The notes beneath the pieces were generated by a model. That model was not told the DNA's origin, made no database searches, and worked only from the letters and a program-made list of their open reading frames with translations. A DNA stretch of 62,000 bases, from positions 20,001 through 82,000 of the forward strand of contig CAJNDS010002485.1 in assembly GCA_905221605.1 (NCBI GenBank), read 5' to 3'. The stretch is from Symbiodinium natans. Its lineage: Eukaryota; Sar; Dinophyceae; Suessiales; Symbiodiniaceae. This document shows positions 1 to 10,216 of this stretch, piece after piece. Positions within the stretch are counted from its first letter, which is position 1. Every line of letters begins with the position of its first letter. Made by a program: the position numbers and the translations under genes.

Positions 1-383
1 GCAGCCAGAAAGGTCATGTTTGCGAAGCTCTAAACCCCAACCCTAGACCCTCAACCCTTTCCTGTAAACCATAAAATCGATCCCCCCCCTAAGAAGGATC
101 TCGCTGCAGCACAGAAAACGACAGCGGGGGCTAGCGGAGTTGGCCCCGCTGACCTGACCTGAACGAGGCAGGCGAATGGACTGGTGCGGAGCTAGGCTTA
201 GGGATGCGAGTGCGAATCTTTCCAGCTGACTGCTGAAGAAGCGCAGTTTTAGCATGTGCAACTGTTCTGGCGCAGTCTGGAAGGCGTGGCAGACCATCTC
301 ACTGCTAGGAGGTTCCGAAACAGTACACACACCAGAACCTTGAAACCCTCGACCCAGCGCCTGAGCTCGCAAATCTAAAACCT
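1..383. other. leading segment, no recognisable gene
   Basis: Degenerate CCCTAAA-like heptamers lie at about 31-58. The rest is unique sequence. A 109-codon minus-strand frame (43-372) has no recognisable domain and I do not call it a gene. Confidence 0.4.
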
Positions 384-1555
384 TTCCAGTGAGTCAAAAA
401 CCATGCAGACTGAGATACTGCAGGTTAAAGGCCACGCAGCAAGTCCCCGCAAGGGATCCAAAACAAAACTTGTGTCCAGCTCTTAAGTTTCGTCTGGAGC
501 ACGTGGCTGAGATGCCGAGAAAACCGCAAGAAAGAACACTGTTACTAACGTCCGAAACAACCAACCCTCGATCCAACGTCCGAGCCCGTAAACCCTAAAC
601 TCTTCAGGTGAGTCGAAAACCGCACGAGAAAAAGGCACTGCAGTTGCACCGTCACTCAACCAGTCCCGGCAAGGGATCCAAAAGAAAAGTTGCGCCCAGC
701 TCTTTTCGTCTGAAGCACGTGGCCGAGATTCCGAGAAAACTGCATGAACAAAAAAAGGCTAGTAGAGAGGTACTTCAGTTTCACGGTCATTCAAGTCGGC
801 AAGGGATCTAAAACAACAGTTGTGTCCAGCTCTCTTGTCGTCTGGAGCACGTGGCTGAGCCGTCGTGAACACCGCAGGAAAGAACAATAGCGTCCGAAAC
901 AGTAGACACACAAACCCTCAATCTAGCGTCCGAGCCAACCCTAAACTAAGCCGAGTAAACCCTTCAGATGAGTTCAAAACCATGCGAAAAGAGAAACTGC
1001 AGTTTTACGGCTTCAACCATTCCCGGCCAGGGATCTAAAAGAAAAGTATTGTCCAGCGCTTTTCGTCTGGAGCACATGGCTGAGATGCCAAGAATCACCG
1101 CATGAAAGAACACTGGTACTAAAGTCCGAGGCGTCGAACCCTCGAGCCAGCGTCCGAGCCCGAAAACCCTAACGGCAAGGGATCCAAAACAAAGGTCGCG
1201 CCCAGCGCGTGGCCAAGATTCCGAAAAACCGCACGAAAGAAACACTGCTAGTAGAGAGGTACTGCAATTTCACGGTCTTTCAACCAGTCGCGACAAGGGA
1301 TCCAAAACAAAACTTGTCTCCAGCTCTTTTCGAGTGGAGCACGTGGCTGAGCTTTCGTGAAAACCGCAGGAAAGAACAGTGCTAGTAATGCTAATAGCGT
1401 CCGAAACAGTAGACACACCCGATGCCTTGAAACCCTCAATCCGGCGCCCGAGCCAGTAAACCCTAAAGCAAGCCGACTAAACCCTTCAGGTGAGTTGAAA
1501 ACCATGCAAAAGAAGTACTGCAGTCGTACGGCTTCAACCATTCTGGGAGTTGAAA
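384..1555. repeat. decayed tandem repeat, about six copies
   Basis: A core motif close to AAGGGATCCAAAA recurs at about 451, 671, 801, 1028, 1177 and 1295. Each copy is followed by a conserved stretch containing GTCCAGCTCTTTTCGTC and GAGCACGTGGCTGAG and then by a run like AACCGCAAGAAAGAACACTG. A second module beginning TTCAGGTGAGTCGAAAACC recurs at about 384, 604, 964 and 1487. Copies differ by substitutions, indels and spacer length of about 120-225 bp. Telomere-like CCCTAAA scraps sit between copies, for example at 588-600 and 1460. Short open frames across it are by-products of repetition. Confidence 0.75.
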
Positions 1556-1721
1556 CCCTACAACCCGAATCCTAAACCCTAGACCCAAGCATTTTAGAAG
1601 CTAGTTTGCAGCAGCTGCCTGCTCGGCCAGAAGTATGAAACTAATTGCGAGCTCTTCGTATACAATTTCTAATTTATCCTGGTCTTGAGGGTTTAGGGTT
1701 TAGGGTTTTGGTCTAGGGTTT
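1556..1721. repeat. short telomere-type arrays flanking unique DNA
   Basis: CCCTAAA-type heptamers occur at about 1562-1588 and TTTAGGG-type at 1686-1725. The roughly 100 bp between them is unique with no gene seen. Confidence 0.5.
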
Positions 1722-1932
1722 TTGGTTATCCTTATCTCCATCCCCCCAACAGGTGTACTGAAGGCAATCCCAGCCGCGTTCACAGGCCGAGCCTTGGCCG
1801 TTGCGCCCAGCGCCGCCGAAGCAGGCGGCTGTCTGCCTACGGGCAGCGCCATGGCGTCGCGAAGGGTTCTTCGGTTCTTCGGAGAAAATTTTAGCGGCAG
1901 GCCAAGGCGGGGAGACTTCACTCGACAAGAGC

Positions 1933-1960
1933 GTCGAAGTCGTAGTCGTAGTCGTAGTAG

Positions 1961-1999
<39 letters not shown>

Positions 2000-2001
2000 C
2001 A

Positions 2002-2059
<58 letters not shown>

Positions 2060-2061
2060 CA

Positions 2062-2152
<91 letters not shown>

Positions 2153-2184
2153 TTTTAGCGGTAGCGGTAGTGGTAGTGGTAGTG

Positions 2185-2228
<44 letters not shown>

Positions 2229-2354
2229 CGTAGTAGTAGTAGTAGTAGCAGTAGTAGTAGTAGTAGCAGTAGCAGTAGTAGGAGTAGTGGTAGTTTTAGT
2301 GGTAGTGGTAGTGGTAGTGGTAGTGGTAGTGGTAGTAGTAGTAGTAGTAGTAGC

Positions 2355-2395
<41 letters not shown>

Positions 2396-2435
2396 CAGTA
2401 GTAGAAGAAGAAGTAGTAGTAGTAGTAGTAGAAGA

Positions 2436-2475
<40 letters not shown>

Positions 2476-2616
2476 CTCGTAGTACTCGTCGAACTAGTGG
2501 TACTAGCAGTAGTCGTCATCGTCGTCGTCGTCGTCGTCGAAATCATCATCGTCGTCGTCGTGGACATCGTCGAAATCGTCGTCGTCGTCGTCGAAATCGT
2601 CGTCGTCGTCGTCGTT
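1933..2616. repeat. compound trinucleotide microsatellite (AGT)n then (CGT)n
   Basis: About 570 bp of AGT/TAG triplets with GGT, AGC and AGA variants change at about 2505 into GTC/CGT triplets. Because the unit is three bases, frames stay open on both strands: 1722-2738 plus gives poly-Ser with an Arg/Ser-rich start and Arg-rich end, another plus frame gives poly-Val, and 1713-2828 minus gives poly-Thr. The plus frame has non-repetitive flanks (about 70 codons before, 40 after), so a real Ser/Arg-rich protein cannot be excluded. Mutually contradictory open frames argue for repeat DNA only. Confidence 0.9.
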
Positions 2617-2852
2617 ATCTTCACAATGGAGACAGACGCTCTGAAGACCGTGGGCTCGAACCCTTTCGCAGAACTGGAGCAATGATGACTTGCCTTGCGG
2701 AGCCCATGAAACATATGAAACGGACTGCGCTGGAATAATGGATGCAAAGAAAGAACAAGAAGGCAACCTTCTTTGCCCGAAGTGCCGCAGCGACATGCGC
2801 CATGCCCAGGGGCACCCTTTAAAAACATTCGGCGACGGCGGTATGTCGGTGC
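2617..2852. other. unique segment between microsatellite and transposon
   Basis: A plus-strand frame (2690-2926) contains a Cys-x2-Cys pair (LLCPKCRSD) but only one such knuckle, so no zinc ribbon can be claimed. It may be flank or the outer part of the neighbouring transposon remnant. Confidence 0.3.
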
Positions 2853-3655
2853 TCAGCCCGAGCTACATATATCCTTGGCGTATAGCCATGAAACGGCCAA
2901 GTCCACTGCCTCGTTGCCCTCGTTGAGACGGCGCCACGAAGTAAGGACATCGCCCGACGTGCCCAAAGCATCTGCGAGGGAGGCCTCTAGTCTCATCCGG
3001 TATGCATCACTGGGCAGGCCAACCGCCTGCTGAAGGCAAGACAGTGTCCAGTCGCTGATGTTTGCCGTCATGAATACAATATCCGCTTTGACAGCTTCAT
3101 TCAAGCCAGGCTAAAAAACATCGAGGTCCTCCAGCGAACGCAAGATGCCGCAGTTGGAGTTCGAGGAGATTCGACCTGCTTGAAGAGATCCACGACCTCA
3201 GCTGCGGCAGGCGAAGACTGTTCAAGCACGGGCACGGTGACCTCTTCGTCGTCCGTGGAGTCTTCTTCTTCTCCGCTGCCTTCACGCCACGTGACCGGCA
3301 CGTTGCGGCCTTGCCGCGTCCATCTCCCCACGACGTCCCTGGCTCTTGATGTTTTGGACAAAGCTGATAGGAAACGTGCTGTGGGCGCCAGACCCAGCAT
3401 CTCGGCCACCAACAGATGAGCCGGCATGGGAAGTGTTTCCATGAGAACTAAGCACAAGTGTCGTGCGTTCACACAGAAGCACCTTCTGGCTACTGGAGCA
3501 GCTTGATGCAAGGAACACGTACGCTACTGCACATGTGCTGAGCAGCACTTTTTTCTTCCAATAGAATGTAATGCGCTCCGCGCCGGCTGCACCCCTACCA
3601 GGACTGTCATTTTTTGTGCAACTGCGAATATGGACCGCGAATCTGACGCCTTCAC
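2853..3655 (-). pseudogene. probable C-terminal part of decayed transposon protein
   Basis: Three minus-strand frames continue one another from 3709 down to 2853: 3524-3709, then 3101-3548 in two frames (one with an acidic GEEEDSTDDEE stretch), then 2853-3104 with a helical-looking tail (AVKADIVFMTANISDWTLS). Frameshifts separate them. The pieces directly follow the DDE-transposase remnant in the same orientation, so I infer they are its C-terminus or an adjacent element-encoded protein. No domain was recognised. Confidence 0.4.
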
Positions 3656-5050
3656 GTTTTGCTTGGCAAAATGCGAAGGATAACCTTGCGCCGCAAGGAC
3701 ACTGGACAATTCAGGAAGGCGTGTTTTTTTTTGCCGTCGCGAACTAACTTATCCTGCCGCTGGAGTGTACGCGGCGCCCGATGCGACTTGGCAGCGTTTT
3801 TAGCTGCCGCCGCTGGCCTTTTCACGCTAGCTGCACGAACCTTTCTCCTCTGCGCACAGCGCTCCTGTTCCACAGGCAATTCTGCCTTCCGCTTCGCGCT
3901 AGCGGACTGGTCAAGTTCGCTGCACCAGGACTTCCAATCAGCGTCCGACCACACGACTTGCTTAGTACTTCGAGCAAGTACTTCCCCGTGTGTCATCTGC
4001 CGCGTGCCGGGATGATAGAGGGCACTTTTGTGCGAGAGCAGCTTCCCCAAAGTCAGCATTTGCAACTTCAGATCCAAAGTTGCTTTATGCAATTTCTGTG
4101 TTTCCCTGAACCATCGATTGACTTCTGAATGCAAAGATTCGTTCGACGTGGTTCCCACGGGAAACAACATGAGTTTTTTTCGCAGACATATTGTGCCGAA
4201 TGCGAATGTTATTGAAATACCACTCGGCTCTTTCTGGCGCCGCTGCCGAATGCATGAGCTGTCCGATGCGACGATTCGGACCGGGGCAATTCTGTGCATG
4301 TCATCCCTGTACACGTTCGCCAGAGCTGCAAGGGCTTTCACCCACTCGACGCGAAGATACCACGGCGTGCTGTAATCGAGGGTTTCCATGATGCGCTGTG
4401 CGTCTGCATCCCGCATAGTGAGGTCCTCGATGTGAGCGCGGTATCGTTTCTCTTCCGCAGTCACTGGCTGGTTGATGACGCCTTTGAACATAGCCCAGGA
4501 AGCGGCTGCACTGTCGCCGTCGAAAGCAGCGAACTTGGCAAGCAGCCGGCGGAGCGCCTTGCTGAACGCTGATCGTTTCCGTGCAACGGGGTCCAGCGCC
4601 ATACCCTGGAGTCCCGGGCAGATGTTCTGCAGGTTGTCCAAGTACCTTCGGGAGGGGTTGTCCACGGAGTCCACGGTGACGAAAGCGATTTGACCTATAT
4701 AGCGCCTTGGATGTCAAAGCTTCGGAGAGGCACAAGCAGACTGTCTCCGAATCCTCCGCGGCAGATGCTCACATGAGAAGGACCGCATTCGTCCGCCCTC
4801 GCACCGTGATAACCTGGGTCTATCCGTAAGTAATGCTTTTTTACAGACGTAAAACACCAACAATTTTGATGACGCACGCAAGCGTCGCGACGGTAGCTTT
4901 CCTCTTCCGTGAAAGCGGCCGCAGAGCGCTCTTGAGGCGTGGCCTTGAGACGACTCTGTCCGAGGACGGGCACGCAGCATCGCATAGTGGCATCGATGCT
5001 TACGCATTCCATCTCTTCGTGCATGACACATTCTGCAAGTAGTTTCTCAC
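3652..5050 (-). pseudogene. decayed DDE transposase core
   Basis: A minus-strand coding remnant holds three acidic landmarks in the order expected of a DDE transposase. The first Asp is in VSIDATMRCCVPVLG (near 4993), the second in VTVDSVDNPSRRYLDNL (near 4670), and the Glu in GTTSNESLHSEVNRWFRET (near 4140). From about 4870 to 4660 the reading passes through at least two frames, with stops, to keep recognisable text such as QVITVRGRTNAVLLM. The 340-codon frame 3652-4674 lacks residues after ALDPV, where relatives in my memory continue with a His/Tyr-rich stretch, suggesting a deletion. The wording matches a family common in Symbiodinium-type predicted proteins; this is recall, not a search. 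Its neighbour on the N-terminal side is the NTPase-like part. Confidence 0.72.
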
Positions 5051-5703
5051 GCAGCTGCTGCTCAGAGACGTTCTTGAATTGAAGGAGGTCGTTTGTCTCC
5101 ACGCGTTTCCACCCCACGATGCGCAACACGCGAGTGACGTAGCCATACGGCCTCCTCGCGGCCAGATCGTCACCGGACACCAGCTTTTTGTAGAGATCCT
5201 CCCGGAATTTCTTGCGACTGTCTGGCTTTTCTTGCACAATCAGAATCCACGCGCTGGCGAAAGTCTCGAGCTGCTTTCGCAGTTAGTCCTCGTTGTGCCA
5301 CAGGCTCGAATCTGCAAGGTGCTGACTGAACAGCCCTTGTCCTGTACCTCCTCCGCTTTCACCGATGAAACATCGGTCAATGTTTTCGCCTCGCTTGGCG
5401 AGAGCAATGGCAGCGAGGCAGCAGGTGAAGAAGTCTGAATTGCACCAGAAGGTCTGCGAAAAAAAGCTTCTGGAGTCTTGCCTTCGCTTGATCCGACACC
5501 GGGTCCCGAAGAGAGTGAGGAATGCGGACGTAGATGTCATTGTCGGGAGACGGTGCAGCAAAAGTGCAGTAAACACCAGGCTGCCTGTCGTACAGCAGCG
5601 ACACATCCACGTAAGCTACGCCTGGCCGACGACGGGACGGTGTTTCGCACCAAGCAATCAAATAACGAATCAAGGCTCTCTCGTCCAGGAGGTCTCGCTG
5701 CAA
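5051..5703 (-). pseudogene. NTPase/helicase-like N-terminal part of the decayed transposon
   Basis: A glycine-rich loop, CFIGESGGGTGQGLFSQH (about 5370-5320), resembles a Walker A loop but has Gln where Lys is usual. It is followed by WHNED, an in-frame stop at 5283-5285, and then LRKQLETFASAWILIVQE in the same frame, so one substitution may have created the stop. Farther upstream the frame 5377-5703 (with RRRPGVAYVDVSLLYDRQP) joins through a frameshift near 5450. The order is NTPase-like region then DDE core on the minus strand, which suggests one composite protein. The nearest comparison I know is superfamily-3-like helicase text in dinoflagellate mobile elements; that is inference. Confidence 0.55.
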
Positions 5704-6530
5704 CTAAATTAACGAGCCCGGGCCTCCCTGCAATACTAAATTACGAGCCCGGGCCTCCCTCAATACTAAACTACGAGCGCGTGCCTGGAAGACCCCCCCC
5801 CCCCGGAATTAAAACACTTGAAATACTTGAAGTACTTGAAATAGCAAATCCCCCGATTTTCTATTTCAAGTGTTTCAAGTGTTTTAAAACACTTGAAACA
5901 AAAAATCGGGGGATTTCTATTTCAAGTGCTTTAAAACACTTGAAATACTTGAAATAGAAAATCAGGGATTTTCTATTTCAAGTGTTTCAAGTATTTCAAG
6001 TGTTTCAAGTGTTTTGAATCCCCTCCCCCCCCTCCCCTCTCAGAGCCGTCCCGGGACTCCCCCCAATACTAAATTACGAGCCCGGCCTCCCCCCAATACT
6101 AAACTACGAGCCCGGGCCTCCCCCCAATACTGAATTACGAGCCCGGGCCTCCTCCCAATACTAAATTACGAGCCCAGGCGTCCTCCCAATACTAAATTAC
6201 GAGCCCGGGCCTCCCCCCAATGCTGAATTACGAGCCCGGGCCTCCCCCCAATACTAAATTACGAGCCCGGGCCTCCCCCCAATACTAAATTACGAGCCCG
6301 GGCCTCCTCCCAACACTAAATTATGAGCCCGGGCGTCCTCCCAATACTAAATTACGAGCCCGGGCCTCCCCCCCAATACTAAATTACGAGCCGGGCCTCC
6401 CCCCAATGCTAAATTACGAGCCCAGGCGTCCTCCCAATACTAAATTACGAGCCCGGGCCTCCCCCCAATACTGAATTACGAGCCCGGGCCTCCCCGCACT
6501 ACTGAATTATGAGCCCAAATTACGAGCGAG
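5701..6530. repeat. 31-bp GC-rich satellite, interrupted
   Basis: The unit reads roughly AATACTAAATTACGAGCCCG followed by GGCCTCCCCCC. About three copies lie at 5701-5790 and about fifteen at 6051-6530, separated by a poly-C tract and the palindromic module at 5805-6013. Variants are GAATTA for AAATTA, CCAGGCGTCC, and single-base indels. The array abuts the upstream end of the transposon pseudogene. Confidence 0.9.
5793..6013. repeat. poly-C plus palindromic CACTTGAAA module, copy 1
   Basis: A C-run (5793-5804) is followed by GGAATTAAAACACTTG and then alternating inverted blocks of TATTTCAAGTGTTTCAAG and CTTGAAACACTTGAAATA around a TTTTAAAA centre. Several nested hairpins are possible. An almost identical module recurs at 6534-6745. 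Confidence 0.85.
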
Positions 6531-6533
6531 ACG

Positions 6534-6745
6534 CCCCCCCCCCCCCCCCCCCCCCCCGAATTAAAACACTTGAAATACTTGAAATACTTGAAATAGAAAT
6601 CCACCGATTTTCTATTTCAAGTGTTTCAAGTGTTTTAAAACACTTGAAACACTTGAAATAGGAAAATCGTGTGATTTTCTATTTCAAGTGTTTTAAAACA
6701 CTTGAGATACTTGAAATAGAAAATCGGGGGATTTTCTGTTTCAAT
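6534..6745. repeat. poly-C plus palindromic CACTTGAAA module, copy 2
   Basis: This is a second copy of the module at 5793-6013: a C-run of about 24, then CGAATTAAAACACTTG, then inverted blocks around TTTTAAAA. It ends at TTCAATTACACC, where the similarity stops. Confidence 0.85.
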
Positions 6746-7701
6746 TACACCTGTCCCGACAAAGGAGATACCTCACATAGACCCTAAAGGTCCTTGCCAC
6801 ATATATATATATAGAGAGAGAGAGGCAGTGTTTAGCATTTTAGGGTTACGGCTCAGAACTCTATATTATATATACATATATATATATACATATATGTATA
6901 TGTATATGCATACATGCATAAAGAGTTTAGGGTTAGCAAACAAACAAAACAGCATCCTGCATGGTGCCCACAATGGCATGCCTCCGGCGCCAGGGCCTCC
7001 GCCGACCCTCGCGGAAGTGCGCCTGAGGAGGGGTGTAGTCGGGTCTTAGTGTACGGTGTTTAAAGTCTAGGGTCTAGAAGTTTAGGGTTTAGGGTGTAGA
7101 AATTTAGGGTTTTGGGTGTAGGAATAAAAGGCTTAGTAGGTTTTATTGTTGTAAGGTTATAGGGGATGAGGCCCACCCACCCACCCCCCTTCCATACCGT
7201 CTTGCGCACAGCTAGAAAACAAGCATCAGAGAGGGTGGGGGAGGGTCTATAACCTGTAAGCCCTGTCTCCCCAACAGCTTCATGATGTTTGCATTGTGCC
7301 CCTAATCCCTAAACCCTAAACACTAAACCCTAAACCCGTCCCAATAGTTGTCGCCAGGGTTCAACACTTAAGACATTTGGGGAAACTCAGTTGTGCCTGC
7401 AACCGTTCCAAGCGGCTTCTGAGGAGGTTACAACGAAACGAAGTCTAACCAAATCCTAAACCCTAAGCCCTAAACCCCAAACCCAAAACCTAAACCCTAA
7501 CAGAAGGGCCTGCCAGGGGGCCCGCGTTTTTACATATGTCTCAATGCAAAGACCTTTCGCTTGGAGCCAGCTAGAACACAAAACCCTTACCACCCTAAAC
7601 CCTTAAACCCTTAGACCCGGTAACCCTTAGGCCCTTAAACCCTTACAACCTGAAACCCTTAAACCCTTACACCCTCAAACCCTTAAACCCACGGTTCTAG
7701 C
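6746..7701. other. intergenic mosaic of short arrays and unique DNA
   Basis: AT/GA microsatellite runs lie at 6801-6825 and 6860-6918. Degenerate TTTAGGG lies at 7054-7125 and CCCTAAA at 7299-7340 and 7450-7503. An 8-bp CCCTTAAA variant lies at 7586-7692. Nothing coding was seen in the unique pieces. Confidence 0.5.
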
Positions 7702-7792
7702 AACCCTACACACCCTAAACCCTAAACCCTAAACCCTAAACCCTAAACCCTAAACCCTAAACCCTAAACCCTAAACCCTAAACCCTAAACCC
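7702..7792. repeat. CCCTAAA telomere-type array
   Basis: About twelve near-perfect CCCTAAA heptamers. Its right edge is the GT of a possible minus-strand splice donor (see 7791-7861). Confidence 0.9.
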
Positions 7793-7861
7793 AAGGTCTG
7801 CCTGGGTCCTGAAGAGCTGTGGCCAGGTGCGCCCAGGCCGACAGAAGCCACGTGGCCTTCA
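7791..7861 (-). CDS. candidate micro-exon, unknown protein
   Basis: The spacer between the CCCTAAA array on the left and the TTGAGGG array on the right is open on the minus strand (KATWLLSAWAHLATALQDPG). It ends CCTTGG|GTTTAGGG, so the array would supply the donor GT. A possible acceptor is CCGAAGCAG|T. No family was recognised. Chance open reading in GC-rich DNA is the main alternative. Confidence 0.22.
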
Positions 7862-7910
7862 CTGCTTCGGAGCCCGGGGAAAAGGGGGGGGGGGGGGGCG
7901 GTGTAGATGG

Positions 7911-7919
7911 GTGTAGGGT

Positions 7920-7979
<60 letters not shown>

Positions 7980-7990
7980 GGTTTAGGATC
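7911..7990. repeat. TTGAGGG-variant array
   Basis: About ten copies of the heptamer GGGTTGA form a homogenised variant of the telomere unit. A G-run lies just before it at 7884-7898. Confidence 0.9.
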
Positions 7991-8161
7991 GGGTAGGGTT
8001 GAGGGGGTTGAGGGTTTACAGGTTTAGGGTGTAAGGGTTGGGGATGGATAGAGGTAGCTGAGGGGGCAGTTTGCTGGTTTAGGGTTTAGGGACTGGGGGT
8101 CTAAGGTTTGGGATCTTGGGCATCAGCGTTTCGGGACAGCCATAGGACATCTTCAATTAAC

Positions 8162-8204
8162 AACCCCCCCCCCAAAAAAAAAAAGGGGGGGGGGGGAAAA
8201 AAAC
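8162..8204. repeat. stacked homopolymer tracts
   Basis: Runs of about C10, A11, G13 and A7 follow one another directly. The C-run and G-run could pair as a hairpin with an A loop. Confidence 0.85.
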
Positions 8205-8206
8205 TC

Positions 8207-8757
8207 CTAAGAGCCTTCTTGCTGAGTATGAAGATATGAAGAGTACGTTGCAGTACACCCAGTCACCCAGCAGGGGTGTGAGGGTTGCTGCAGACGATGA
8301 AACGCCTGTGGCCGTAGGGCTTGTTCCGAGAATTGCTCACACAGCTGCCTGGGAGAGGTCGGATCATTTTGATCCTCCTGGTTTCCGGGATTACCCGATG
8401 TGATGTACACAGGGTTTAGGGTTTAGGCTTTAGGGTTATCGTGAAAGTTAGGTCCGTCTTCCTGCGATGGACCTGCCTTATCATTGTAACTCGGATCATC
8501 GCGCTCGTAGTTGTGCACACGAGCCTGAAAGCAGATGTCAACGCCACGCTCATTGCATATGTCTTCTAGTAGTGGTCGTAGCACACGTGTATCAACGTCA
8601 CAGTCTCCGTTACTGTGACCATGTGGAGCTAGAGGAATCCGCCCGTTTACCCAACAGAAATGGACGGTGTGACCCGACAATCAACCAAGGTCGAACGTTT
8701 CTATCTCCCTTGACCTTTGCAAGAGCTTCTTTTAGCCATGAAATCTGTGGTTGTTAG
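8207..8757 (-). pseudogene. purple acid phosphatase-like fragment, frameshifted
   Basis: Read on the minus strand from 8745, the frame gives ISWLKEALAKVKGDRNVRPW and then LIVGSHRPF. A one-base shift near 8665 leads to GHSNGDCDVDTRVLRPLLED, ICNERG, GVDICFQARVHNYER and finally NPVYITSGNPGN. Purple acid phosphatases (binuclear metallophosphoesterases that hydrolyse phosphate monoesters at acid pH) carry a GHRP-type motif and a C-terminal GHVHxYER motif whose two His bind metal. Here the first of those His is Arg (ARVH). An in-frame stop at 8423-8425 lies in inserted telomere-like heptamers, and a further shift near 8330 affects the C-terminus. Only the C-terminal third of the family is present. 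Telomere-type arrays bound the fragment on the right, so it looks like a captured dead fragment. Confidence 0.65.
8411..8431. repeat. three telomere-like heptamers inside the phosphatase frame
   Basis: On the minus strand the coding text AACCCT is followed by AAAGCCT, AAACCCT, AAACCCT and then GTGTACATC. Removing these 21 bases gives continuous DNPVYIT, the wording expected for the family, and removes the only stop here. The insertion is a multiple of both 3 and 7. Confidence 0.6.
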
Positions 8758-9015
8758 GCTTGGTTTGAAGGGTTAAACCCTAAACCATAAACCCTAAACC
8801 CCAAACCCTAAACCCTAAACTCCAAACCCCAAGCCCGAAACCTTTAGGGTTTTGGTCTTAGCAACCCTGAGCCACAGCGCACCTCGTGCCACGCCAGGAA
8901 GGGCATGCCGCATGGGCCCAGATAGTTGGCCTGCCGAGGGGGACACCTGTAATCTATGCTGGGTTTAGGGTTTAGGGTTTAGGGTTTAGGGTTTAGGGTT
9001 TAGGGTTTAGGGTTG
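8758..9015. repeat. CCCTAAA array, spacer, TTTAGGG array
   Basis: CCCTAAA-type units lie at about 8772-8830 and eight TTTAGGG units at 8960-9014. The unique spacer between them (8865-8958) has no convincing frame. Confidence 0.8.
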
Positions 9016-10106
9016 GGAGCCCCTAAGAGCCAGGTTTCTTTCAACATGGGGGGGGGGGGGGGGGGCGCAGAGAGATACGGCGACTGATGGTATACTGAAA
9101 TTGTCGAGATCAACCCTGAGAGCAATCAACATCTTCAAGAACAGTTATGACAGTCGTAGTCCTAGTAGGGAGGGGGGGAATATGAGAGGGAGGGCATTGT
9201 GAGCAAGAGCCGCCACCGGAAGTTTGGAAGGGTTGGGGAGTTACGACGAGCTTCGATTGGGGCCTATATGGGGCTTAGGCTTAGGGTGTGGTGTTCGATG
9301 AGCTTCGATAGGGCCCCCGCTCATATTTTGGTACCCTAAATCCTAACCCCTAAAAACTTTGTTAGAGGCGCTGTACCGGGTACGTAGTCAGAACAAAACA
9401 CCATAACTTTGCACTACAATTCGCAAAATAGAACTAACATGATGTATATTGTTCTTTGCACAGTCCGTAAGAATACAGGCCCTAGCCCAGAAAGTTTAGA
9501 ACCCCCCCCCCCCCCCCGCCCCTGCTTTGAGAATCTACGCCGTCCAAGCCTCAATGCAGTGCGTGGCGGGTGGGGTGGGAGGCGGCAGGGGCCGGGTGTA
9601 ATCATCAGGTGAGGTGACTGCACTCTCTAAAACTGCCTCACGCAATGCCCGAAATTCCTTCTCTCACCGGTCGGCTTCAACCAACAGCAGATGCCTGCAC
9701 CATGCCCAACAAAGCTGATAGTCCCAGAAGCACCTGCAATGACACTTATATGGTTCCGTCAAGTTCTGCGGTTTTGGATCACTTGCCGGGGGCGACTGCT
9801 ACTTGCTCGGGGCCGAGGACTTTTTCGTGCACTTTTTCGTGCAGGCATCAGGGATTCTGAATTGCCGTCTGAAGTGTCTGAAGTGTTGACAACACTTGGG
9901 TTGGGTAGGACCACGATCTTTAAATTTACTGGCTGCAACACCTAAGCGAACCTTACCCCCGAAAAAACAAAAGAACGAAAAGAACAATGGCAATAGCCGC
10001 CATAAAACACAACATGATGTGGACATGAACAGAAACCAAAGGAAGACACATGTGTATATAAGTGCCAAGCCATTACACATTCAAATGTTGCACAGTACCA
10101 TGCGCA
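9016..10106. other. mostly unique DNA, no gene recognised
   Basis: A G-run lies at 9050-9065 and a C-run at 9501-9517. A short direct repeat GAGCTTCGATNGGGCC occurs at about 9248 and 9298. CCCTAAA-like scraps lie near 9338-9355. Plus-strand frames at 9645-9860 and 9691-9945 have no recognisable motif. Confidence 0.4.
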
Positions 10107-10216
10107 GATGTACACACATACATACACAGATACATACATACATACATACATACATACATACATACATACATACATACATACATACTTACAAACATACAAA
10201 AAAACATACATACATA
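10107..10216. repeat. (CATA)n microsatellite
   Basis: About 25 CATA tetramers with a few CACA and CAGA interruptions. Open frames reading HTYIHTYIHT or VCMYVCMYV are translation of the repeat. Confidence 0.95.

Noticed and set aside
1801-2685. Long poly-Val and poly-Ser frames
   Set aside because: They are translations of a trinucleotide microsatellite; contradictory frames are open on both strands.
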